Shown here: in pieces, positions 19,601 to 31,600 of the stretch | How the letters are laid out: every line of letters begins with the position of its first letter | Position numbering within the stretch: the first letter of the stretch is position 1 | NCBI GenBank assembly: GCA_963693305.1 | Contig: OY855905.1 | Location: 23,367,437-23,431,436 of the forward strand | Length of the DNA: 64,000 bases | Source of the DNA: Meandrina meandrites | Lineage: Eukaryota > Cnidaria > Anthozoa > Scleractinia > Meandrinidae | Reading direction: 5' to 3' | The notes under the pieces: generated by a model | Seen by the model: only the letters and a program-made list of their open reading frames with translations | The model's database searches: none | What the model was told of the DNA's origin: nothing | Position numbers and translations under genes: made by a program

Positions 19601-22600
19601 CTTTATTAGCCAGTCTGGCAAACCCGCAGCTGCGGCAGTGGATGCGGCACCTATGCGAAAACTATGACCTTTCAGACTCCTGTATGGTAGTCCGGCGCTG
19701 CGTGCCGAGTCCCAAAGCAGCTTTGTAACAGACGACCTGGTGAGGAGGGCACTAGACTGAAAATAAAACAAGGGCCCAGGGCACGGCTAGGCTAGCAAAA
19801 AATACTGTTGCATGGCTGAGACGGGGCAAAGCAATGAAGAACAGCGAGCAAGACTAAGCGATTGCCCTTGCCTATAGACATCGGTCTTGGATGCCTTAAG
19901 GAGAACCTGGATGCGCTGCGGGCAGGCCAGACTGGGAGAAAATGTAATACAATCAGTAGTGAGGTCAAACTTGGAGTTAAAGCTATGAACCCCTTGATAT
20001 GTAAACTCGCTACGTACACGGGAGGAAGGCAAAAAAGGCCAAAGTAAAGGCAGCCCAGACCGTGGAGAAATCCCTGGGACTCAGCTGGCTCTCGAGAACA
20101 GGACGAATACTTAACAAAACCCTGGGGGTTACCGGCTGACGTAGGGTACGGGGGGAACCTTGATAGCGTAAAATACCCCTTAGAACCTTTTTAAGAAGTG
20201 GGCGGTTTACTACTGGATCGCTAAATCCCGAACGGATGTGGAGATTACGGACTGCCGCTAGATAAAGTTTAATGGTACATGTATGTTGTGGTTCAATTTT
20301 ATCCTTCGTTCAAACTTTATTTTCCTGTTTTAATCTCATCACACATTACCATGTACCCAGAAACAAAGGAAAATAAAATTTGAACCAAGGATAAAACTGA
20401 ACCACAACACATACCTGTATAATTTGCCGGAACTGGTCACTGTCTAATTTCTGTTTTAGATAGTAAATAGCATTTGACAAAGTGCTTGTCATTATTGTTT
20501 TCTGGTAGGAATATAATTGATTTTTTTGCATAAAAATGGCCAAAAATACGCTAGCACAACAAGTATTTTGTCTTTTAGTGCAAGAGGAAAGATCGAAAAA
20601 ATTTTTGACCAGAAATTGCCATCTGGCGACTAAAAGTTTTGGTCCAGTCGCCGGTTGGCACCAACATAAAAAAGTTAATTTCGGACCCTGAGAACGCATC
20701 CTAATCTAAGTCGTTCTGTGTGGCTAGCAGGAAATCATTTATTTATTGTCAAGTTAATGTACTACATTTATGTTTGAATTCTGATTGGTCAGAGTAACCA
20801 ACCTCATTCCCAGGCCCCTTAGGTGGCAGGAAGACAAGTCATGAATGGGAATGAGGTCTACATGTAGACATCATTGAAATAAGTGTAATTACCGGTATAT
20901 GGGTACTGACAATAAGAAGGGCTTTAAGAAGAAACCATAAACAGGTTGCAAATTAAGCAGTGAAAATGTTTGGTTTGCTGAAGTACACAATGATACTTTT
21001 AGCTTACAATAAAAAATTAAACCTGGATTTGTTTTCTTTTAATATAGAAAATCAATGCGAAAAATGCTTTTGGTTTGCATCTAATTGACTACATGCAAGA
21101 CTTGATCAAGACGGTCAAAGAGGGAGACATGACTAACTTCCAGGTAATAAGACTGCTAACATTCATGACAGCAATATGACGTGACATTACTAGTTACTGT
21201 CAGTGATGTACAGTGTTTTGAGTGGAACCATCAAATATTTTATGAATTGTGATTAGGTTTTGGATTGTCCACAAGTGAAGTCACACAGAGATTTTGAATC
21301 TCATCCAAAAGCAATCTTCAGAAAGCAGTAGCAGTGCTAAACTAACCAGCAAAGGATTTGGCATTACTATATGCAGTAGCATGATATTGAAAGTGGGGTG
21401 AGGCTTAATCAGGGACTAGAAAATAGGGTCAGGGATGATTTTAAAAAAATGAATCTAAAGAGGGCAGGTTTGAGACGGTGCTTTCATTAAAAGATATTGT
21501 ATATTTTGGCATCTGATAACAGGTTGCAAGTTGCACATTAGATGCAAGTGCTAAAATCTACGCAGGTCGTGTTGATTCTATCCATGCACAAGCCTATAAG
21601 ATGTTAGGAGGTTTAGGAAGAGCTGAAAATCAAGGTTAGTACAAACATTTGCATTATACAGTGAAAGTTACTTAGTAATTGTAAATACCTGGCATTGTAA
21701 GATGATTTCTTGCAATGATACCAAACATACAAGTCATGTTCTTTAGACCAGGGTGCTTAATGAAATAATAAGTATTTAGTAAAGTTCTGTAATCAGGGCT
21801 CAATAAAGAAATCCAGCTGGCCCTTCCGACTGAGCTGCTCTCAAGTTTTGCTTGCCTATGGCAGCTCCATCCTTGTCTAAGTTTTCTTATTTTAATTGAT
21901 GATCTAGTCCACAGATGACATGCCTGGGTTCTTTACCATTGGGCGAGTGAAAATAAAATTCACTTGTCCGGCAGTAAACTCTACTTGTTCCAGATGACCG
22001 GGCAGCACATTTTTCAAGCCCTGGTAATTTAGTGTTGGTACATTATTTGCTTCTGGTGACATATTTACTTTTTATATCATTGATACTTTGCAGATGGAGA
22101 TGAGAATGGTGGGGAAGGACCTGGAGAGGAGCAACAAGGGCCTCAGAAGCCAAAGAAGGTAAAACACACATAATTGTGGAGGCAATGTGGACAAGTGGTT
22201 TAGGGCACTGGATAAATTTGAATTCTACCTGTCCCTGCTTCAAATCCTCCATCTCACCAATACCAAGTTGAACTTAATCAGTTCAACTGCTACACTCTGT
22301 GCACAGCCAACTGGTTGGCCTCCTACTAGTTGGGATTTTTAATATGTTTATATTTAATTTGTAGTATTTGTTTGTTTATTTAGTGTTAATAATTAGCTAA
22401 CTTGCAGAGCTAAATCCACTGACATTTCAATAAAGTCATTGTAATAATTTATCATTACACTGTATGTAACAAATTATGATAGCTAAACTCTGTCAGTTTC
22501 AAGCTTTGATTGCATTAAATCCCAAACTTTTCAAGACAAGAGAAGTTTATCACAAAAAAAAATCAATTAAATGGCATCTACTGGCATTACTAGTAAGGCA

Positions 22601-25600
22601 TTAAAACCATACTGCAGGGTTGGAAAATTAGTTCTGACAGTGCTTGCTATCTGAGCAAGTGGACTTTTGAACTACCCAAAAATGCAAAAGGATTGAGACT
22701 CGTATGGATGAGTGCTAATTCCTTCCATCCACAAAACTGGTGACTACAAAATCTGTTACATGAGAGAAAAAGCAAGCTGGATAGTCACCAGTGCATCTAA
22801 TACAACAATCCAAGTTGAGACCAATGTTTTAGTCACCAATGGCGACTAAAATTTTGGAGCTGGTGACTAAATTGGAACCGAAGTCACCAGCCTGGCGACT
22901 AAAATTGAGAAGAATGATTGAAAGCGTGCGCTTAATTAATTTAGCAACTAAAATTTTTCACTGGTGACCAAATTAAACTTGAGCAGTCAGTGGCCAAATT
23001 GCCACTAAGGAAAAAAATAAACTTGGAGGGTTGTAATAACAGATCCCCAGTAATTTCCCAACTTATATTTCACGTGACAATGCCAGGGAGACATATTCAT
23101 TGCACTGACAATCATGATTATCATGTGTTGTATATTACAGTCTACTCATCACAGACCTGGAAATACAATAGAGACAAATCTCAAGAACTTGAATGTCAAC
23201 CAGTTTGATTTAGCTTTTGAGGTAAGTTTGTTGCTCTGACTTGAAATTTTTAGTTAAAAAGAGTCTTGATCTTCTTAGGAGTAAGATAGATTCTTCTCTT
23301 TTATTTCATGTTCTTATTGCTTATTTCAGTAGTGCCCATTGTTGCTGTCAAACCAGGGTCCACACTAAAATCACTAACCTTTGACATTTGATCCATGCAT
23401 TAAGTTTATGTATACACGTACTCAACAGTAGAACCCTGCTTTATGGACAACCACTTTACATGGTCAGTGTAACGATAATGGTTTTAAGGCTGTAGGGGCG
23501 GTTTACCAACGCTAGCGAGCTTGGCAAATATTGGAACTTGACGGTTTGGATACTTCGAGTGGGTGCAAGATGAACTTGTTTAGCAAACAGGGTTTTGCTA
23601 ACGACGACTTGAACGGTGCGGGGACGGGGGAAAGCTCGGTAGAACTAACTGCTTTGCAGCCGGCACTTGTTACACTATGCCAGAAGTGCAGAGCAGTAAA
23701 TACTGAACGTCTTCTGGAACACAGCAAACTTCTTTATTGTTGAGTAAACCTCATAGATACTTCAAAACTCATTAAGACAAACATCTAGGCAATCGATTTA
23801 CAGCAGTTTTCGCGTTGCTTATATATCATCTAAAGTAAACACAGGTGTTCACTAATACAAAGAAATACAAAGTTTTTAACACTATCACACGTGTACGCTT
23901 GATAACTACAGAACATCCAATTGGCTAGCTCTCAATCTTCATGATAGTAACAAAGCATACATCCGCTTAAGTTCTGGATAAAGTTTGGTTTGATCTAAGT
24001 TGATCCTTTGAAACTGCATGTGTTGTACACTAATATATTGTTGAAGTACAGCAGCTGATCAATTGACATGCAAATTATCTACTGGTCAACAATACTTGAA
24101 CATGTGTTCTATTGAAACGACTGACAATAATCAAACATTTGTTCTATTGAAATGTGACTTACATGGTGTTAAGCACTGTAAATAGTCTATTCATGTGCAA
24201 ATTCACAGGTATTCCTGGTTCTGAGGTATTTCCTGAGTTCGTTTCATTATACTTAATATGCAGGGTCTTTTTCCTCTTGTGACAATGGACATTGAGCACT
24301 TTCCTGTGATCCAAGTGACACACACTCATACAAAGTTAACCTAACTTTACAGACACTTTTGGCCACTGTGGCTAAATAAAATTTACTAAGTTACAATCAT
24401 ACCAATGTTGGTCAGTCGTGATGCGCCGTGGAGCAACATAATAGGGTATTGCAGGGCTTTATTAAGGTGTTTGGCATTCCAGCTCTGTGAGGTCTGCATA
24501 TGCTTTTGTGGTGTAGCTTGCTCTCTCCCTACAACCTCTGCCAAAAATGTTGGGAAGGTTTCTAATTTCTCTCTATCCCTCCCCCTTATTCAATGTTGAG
24601 GTATACCAAGAGACTTCAATCACAGCTGTATTGTCTATCACGAATGTTCACTACCGGTAATACTTCAACATTGATATGGAGTAGAGGGGGGCTCATAAAC
24701 ACTTTTCGCGTACCTATAGATTAGATCTATTTAAATGTTGCTGAAATCAAGGCGTTCATTTTCAACCTTCCCAACTATTTTTGTCTGGGATTGTAGTTAG
24801 TGCCTGGTAGTGGCTGCTCCAGGGTTGCCACGGATACCACCTTCCATGTGCTAGAGTATTGCCCGACTCCACCAATGCTTGAGGCACCTGCTTCCAAACT
24901 CATCTATTGTGATGAGTTTAATGTGTTTTATAAGTAATGTTTACAGTTTCATAATAATGTGCCATGCTTGACAATTGTCTTTCAATAGGTGTTGACCGGC
25001 ATGTGCTCCAAAGTACTAGACATAAATTTGACTCATTGAATGTGTGTAAGGTTTCTTCAGATTGGACTAATAAAATTTACAAAATTAAAATTGAGGCGCA
25101 TTGACACATTGTTCTGTTGTATGTTTAGTTTGTGTCACATTTCGACACTGTAAATGCTAAAACAGAATAGCAAATAAAGACGGCATTTATTATAATTGTC
25201 AGGTTGATCCATTGTTCCACAAGACGTCGGCTGCTTTTGATGAAGGTGGTACTGGAGGTCTGCTTCTGAACCACCTGTTTGTCCGTGATGATAGCTGCGA
25301 ACTGCTTCTAGACTCCACAGCTGTAACCATGACAACACGAGATATATCATCAGAAGGGCAAACAACACAGGATAGTAGCATGGTTGACCTATCAGAACTT
25401 AGAGGTAAGACTTGCCATTATAATTATCTTGTAAATTCTTTTTCCTATGACTAGCATTTCAATGACATCACACTGATTTTTCCGTATACTCAACCAGTAT
25501 GAAATGTAGCTTATGGATCCTGTCTTGTTCTTGAAGGAGCCAAACTCTTGCTAATGCTCTAGTGTTTTGCAATTTGTATACAAGCAAAATGTAACTTACT

Positions 25601-28600
25601 AGGACTGTATTCTTAACTTATGATTATTGCAGATGTTTACAGTCGTGTAAACTTTGAAGGTCTACAGATCTGCCCTCATTTCACTGACTTTGAATTCACC
25701 AAATGGACAAGAAATGAAGAGGTACTGTTACAGTAGTAGGGTCTTTTATCATTCCTTTCAGTAGAAAGTTGCCAAATTTAATTGTAAATCTCAAAGTTAA
25801 ATTGGCTCTAAGCCTTTTGGTACATGTTGAATGCCTGGAACTTTGGTAAGGGATTAACCGACAGGTAGTCTAGAAACTTGTCATTTGTTTTAAAATCTAT
25901 GCAGGCCAATGCTGATTATGGTAGGAAGGTAGCAGAAATGGACAAGAATGAACATGCTTTTGATGTAAATGCACCAGGTGAGAGGCCATAGCACCAAATT
26001 TAGCTTGAAACACTACATTGTATAGAGTAACTGACTGTTTAAAATAATCCAGCATTAGAAGTAGCTGACTTCTCTGAGCAGCCATGATTATTGAAAGCAC
26101 TGAAAACCTCTAAAAATTAGCCTTTTTTGGATGGTCAATGGAAGTTCAAAAATCAACAAACTTGTGGTCAACTACAGTTTGCACCTGGTACATCAGCTCT
26201 GGGCCAAGTTGCTGTGACTCTATCAGAATGTGAAGAAAAGGGATCTGAATCCAGGTTGCCTTTGGGCAAGTTGGAACCATTATGCCCCAGCCCAAAGGCC
26301 TGTCTGAGTGGTCTAATACTTCATCTGCCAACAAAAAAGTCCAAAAATGTTACATGCTCAATAGCCTGACAGGAAAGTCCACTACCCCAGGCTTAAGCTG
26401 TCCGATAGGACTTTCTTTGCATGCTATCTATGAATAGAGGAGGCCCTGTAATTAAGAAATAGAAAACATGTACCGTGTTTCTATCGAGTTAAAGAAACAC
26501 GAGTGGAAGTTGGGGAGAACGAGAAATGCTGTGGGAACATGAGCCGATAGGCAAGTGTTTCCACAGCCAGCTTTTTTGAGTTTTCCCAAACTTTCATGAG
26601 TGTTTCTGTAACTCGATAGAAACACGGTACATGTTTTCTATTTCTTAATTCTTTTAGAAAACACGGCGACAAAAACAACGAAAACAACTTGTTAACTTTG
26701 ACTATCAAAATGTAAATTCTCTTTGCTCACGCCATCATCATGTCAGCAGCTCGTGCTAGTTCTGTGTTTCTATCGAGTTATAGAAACACGATTTTTAACC
26801 AATCAGCGCACATATTTTCTTAGGACTGTTTTCTAAAACAACTAAAGGTGACTCTATAAATGTGCCATTATATTTAGTTACTGAGCCTGAACCAGAGTGT
26901 GAATTTCCAGAAGCAATTGGTGATGACTACAGTGATGATGATATGCCTGACATGGGAGGGGTAAGTCAAAAATGTCTGGGTTATGTAATATTATTTGTAA
27001 TCATGCTTAAACAATAATAGCTCTAGACAGAATTACTGACTGGGAGTTGAGGACCTTGTGGGGGAGCAGGGTGGGAAACTTTTTGAAAACACTCAGTCAC
27101 TTCTGTTCTTTTAACAGGACATGGAATTTGGAAGGGATCGCTGTGAAAATGTTTTCCGTAATCCAATCTGCAATGCATCACTTGCTTTTGCTGATGGACA
27201 AGAAGCAAGACTTATTACTTCCCAGGATGGAAGGTCTGTCATTAAACAACTTTCAAAATAATGATGAATTCTGACTTTAGAATAGCTGTCTAGTCGAAGA
27301 GAGAATTCTTCCAGTTGAGCAGCAGCTGTTTTGAGACTTGCTTGAATGCATGATATGTTTGTTTTGGTTATCTTGTTTTTCAATTATTTTTTAGAAAAGT
27401 TTCTTTTCGTAAAATATGTGAGAATTTCCAGTACTACATTCAGCAGCCACTGTTTTGAGGTTTGTACAACATTATTTTTCTATACACAGAACAACTCTTG
27501 GTTCTGCCGCTACAACTGCAGGCACGTTGTGCTTGGAGCTGTCGTCTCAGCCAAGTGACTATTCTTACTTCAAGTCTGACCTCATGTCAACCTGGGCTGG
27601 ACCCCAACACTGGAGGCTTCGTTCCAAGCTCTCTAAAGGTACAATTAACTATAACTGTCTAGTGGATTGGAACTTGGTTTTTCATTGTGATTGTGATTGT
27701 TTGTTCATCGTGCTCTCTTACTGGTTAAAAAAAATTATGTAAAATTGTTGAATCCACTGTATTGGCTTGGTTTTAACCTTGCCTAAATTCCATTTACAAG
27801 AAATAGTCTTATTAATTGCAAGTATTGCTTTAGAAGCCTTTGATGCACACCTGAAGGGTTAAATTATTACAATGTGGCTCCAGAAAATATCCCTACACTC
27901 GGGACCCGCATCAACCCCATGCAGGGTCACTGGAAATTCCAGCGGAGGCCAGAGCCAAAACTTTTGAAGGAAAGTATTATTGATAATGAAGTAAAATTGG
28001 AATTTTCAGAGGGGTTGGTGGTTAAACCAAGTGGGGTCAAAGTAAGCTTATCATCAAGAGTAACACATTTTTTTATTTTTCAATAATATAATGATGATCT
28101 GGTGTCTGACTACATTTTATTTAATATTCACAGAAAGAATGCCCAAACATATCTGTTACAAATGGTTTAAATTTATCTTTGGTTTAAAATTGTTCCAAAT
28201 TGATTTTTGTTTTTGTTTTTTGTTTCACATTTACGAAAATGAATATAGGACAAGGAAAACTAAAAATCAATTCAAACTGGCTTGAAACATGTTAATTAAA
28301 ACCAAAGATAAATTTAAACCACAACATATCTACCTTCTGTTGATTATTTTATTACTGCATGAAAATTAAACCACAACAATATCGTTGTTACAGGTTTACC
28401 AAACTCCATGTCAGCAGCTGAGCAGCAAAGCAAGAAAAAGAGAGCAAAGAAACAGCCCTTTACCATCAAGTTTGAGAGCGAGGTGGACTTTAAAAGCAGC
28501 TTTTCAAGAGGAAGGGTAATGCCTTATACACACCACCACCATTAATAACTTCACATGAATCTAATTAATTCACACAACTTAAGGTGGCCCGCGGCTATTT

Positions 28601-31600
28601 CTGGGAATGTAAACGTTAACCGATTTCTCTGATTTTTGGCAATCGAAATAACAAATGTTTAAATTTTATAAAACTTTGAACTTTAGGGCGAACAAGATAA
28701 ACGAACACGAGATATAAGCGTTTTTAAAAAAATCAATTTATGAAAAAAACGCGAATATTTTCCAAACGCGACGATAGATTTTTTTCTAATTAATGTCAAC
28801 AAGTTCAAATTATCCAAGTTTTAATGTGAGCAAGTTTCAACGAAATCGGCTGGGTAGAAATTGCTGCACAGTTGACTGTTGAATTTTTGCTTCAATATAT
28901 TATGCTTGTGTGTAATTGGGAGCTGTTACCACAACGCTTAAGTAATGCTAAGATCCCATGGATTATTTGAAAGCTTAATATCAGCTATAACGTTGCTGAA
29001 AAGTATGGAAAGACAGCTACTTCTCGTCTTCCATTTTGGAGCGCTTTGAAAATACTCTTGGTACGGTAAATTATTCAAACTTGCCGCATTCTCAAGATTA
29101 TTTAGCTCCTGGAAATAAACATGCCACGGGTAAAATTGCGGCTGAGCTTTGTATTCATGCATTTTATTTAGCAATGAATGTGGCATGTGGCGTGGTATGT
29201 TCAATTCCAGGTGCTAAATAATCTTGAGAATGCCGCAAGTTTGAATAATTTACTGTTACACGAGGGTTTCCAAAGCGCTTCAAAATGGAAGACGCGAACT
29301 AACCATCTTGGCGAGCAAAATTCGACGCGTTTCATCGAGATTAGACACACGGAACTAGATAAAGCCGTTTGCATATATGCTGTATTTTCTCATACTTAAA
29401 AATAAAAGAAAAAAAATCGGTAGATTTTTTTTAATTCGAAAAAAATGAATATTTTAAAATTCACAATTTACGCATCGTAAACCTCTTCCTCTTCATCCGT
29501 TTACAACTTTTTCTAGGAGTTTCCGATCTTTCCATACTTTTCAGCAACGTTTTAGCTGGCATTAAGCTTTCAAATAATCCATTGGATCTGAGCATTGCTT
29601 AAACGTTGTTGTAACAGCTCCCAATTATACACAAGCATAATATTTTGAAGCAAAAATTCAACAGTCAACTGTGCAGCAATTTCTACCCAGCCGATTTTGT
29701 TGAAACTTGCTCACATTAAAACTAGGATAAAAATTATTTGAACTTGTTGACATTAATGAGAAAAAAATCTATCGTCGCGTTTGGAAAATATTCGCGTTTT
29801 TTTCATGAATATATTTCTTCAAAAGTGCTAATATCTCGTGATCGTTTGCCTTGTTTGCCCTATAATTTAAAGCTTTATAAAATTTGAACATTTGTTATTT
29901 CGACTGCCAAAAATCAGAAAAATCGGTCGAGGTTTACATGCCCAAAACTCCATTTAGAAAAGAGCACCTCCGTTCCCAAAAAATAGCCACGGGCCACCTT
30001 AACTAAGCTAAAACTAAAGCAGCCATGTTTGTATGCATTCATTCAAGCTAAACTTAATCATGTTGTCCAAAAGTGAATTTTATACTCAAAGCAATCAACG
30101 CTCCATAGTCATCCTTGTATAATATGATAATCTTTTGTTAACTTTGGAAATAGGGACTTTGGGTTTAGCTGGTCTGGCAGCTTATCTTGAGTCAATAAAA
30201 CTACACTGTCCAGCAAAAACTGTGATATCATTCGAAATTTTCGCACAAAATGAATTTTCGTAGTAAGTCCAAGTCAAACGTTTCTAGAGCTGCACATCTT
30301 GTTATCATCAGACTGACAGTTCCTTTTCCATTTTGTTTGGTTATATGTACCAGGCTGCCACAACCTTGTCAAAATCAACCCTTGCAAAGCATACAGCAGC
30401 AAGGACAACATTACCTGAAGACCTTCATTACGATGCTGATAAACTTTTCAGATTGTTTATCAAGCCGAGAATCATGGTAAGTGACTACACTATAAGAAAC
30501 CTTAAACTTTACTTCTAAGAAACCTTACTGAGTCCCAATTTAGAAACAGGAATTATTTATTATATTAATATTATCTAAAAATAAAATTGTCATACAAAAA
30601 AAAAACGTTAAAAAATAATCTTAACATTGTTGAACAAGTAAAAAGGCTAAATATTATTTGAATATCATTTAACATAGTTAACGACAAGGAGCATAGCCTT
30701 GTCAGTGGCGTATTAAGTGTTTATGGCATTTGTAGCGTTTGTGGCGTTTAGCGTTTGGTTGCGTTACTGGCTTTCATATGGTTGCTGGTAAGCTGTGGGG
30801 TTGACTTCCATCCAGCGGTATTCTTATCTTGTACATGCATATCCATCCCATGTGCTTTCAGTCGTGGGTTTATCGGCGTGGCGTTCAGTTTTAAGTAGCG
30901 TTTTCAGCGTTCCCTTAATTAATTCCCACCCTCCCCTGTTACCGGGTCGTTTTCTCTAGGTTTTTTGGGTAATTTCTCTTTCACTGAGCCAGGAGGGCTC
31001 GAGTATGATGGGTGCTGGGGGTCGGGGGCTTGGCGCAAGGGGCTCGTGGCTGGGTTGCGGGTTTGGTCAGGTCTGTCGGGTGTTCAGGTATCAAGCTATC
31101 ATATTTGTGGTCCTCATATACCATGGTCTGTAAACCAATAAAAAAGTTAGGAATTGCAATATACCATGACTACAGTAGTGTTTAATAATGTATATTATTA
31201 CACTCTGTTTTCACTTTTGTTATTGTTAGTCACATTATCAGGCCATTGTTAGTCAAGTTCTGGTCTGCAGTTCCTCATAATATGTTGAATTCCCTATGAT
31301 TCTGCTGTCTTTTCCACCTTCTAAAAATCACAAAGTTGCCCAAAATCATTTGCTTGTCATTCCATAGTTTAAGCCTTGTGTGTTTCATTTTTCAATAGGT
31401 TAAACGTCAAGTTCAGGCCCAAACAGAGATAAGAGATGATGGTGAGTAATGTGTGCTCTAGTTGTTGTCATTTTAGCATGCATGATACATTTTATTGTCA
31501 TTTTAGCATATTTACAAGAAATTGATACAGGACTGGTACTTTTGGTCACTATTTTGCATGATTCTGTTGAATACTTTGTTTTTCTAGTTGTTTTATTTTT

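Larger units (their letters stand above)
18670..20270 (-). mobile_element. Remnant of a DIRS/Ngaro-like tyrosine-recombinase retroelement
   Basis: The minus-strand recombinase remnant (19484-20032) is followed by a terminal region (19239-19440 and 18670-18754) that also exists as a second copy at 17955-18201. Two closely spaced copies of a terminal repeat downstream of a tyrosine recombinase would fit the split-direct-repeat layout of DIRS-order elements, but reverse transcriptase and RNase H are absent. Boundaries are approximate. A 484-bp TIR element (18755-19238) has inserted into it. Confidence 0.5.

Noticed and set aside
23489..25130. Possible solo LTR in the NCAPH intron 23222-25202
   Set aside because: Composition changes in this stretch, but I could not find a target duplication, TG...CA ends or a second copy.
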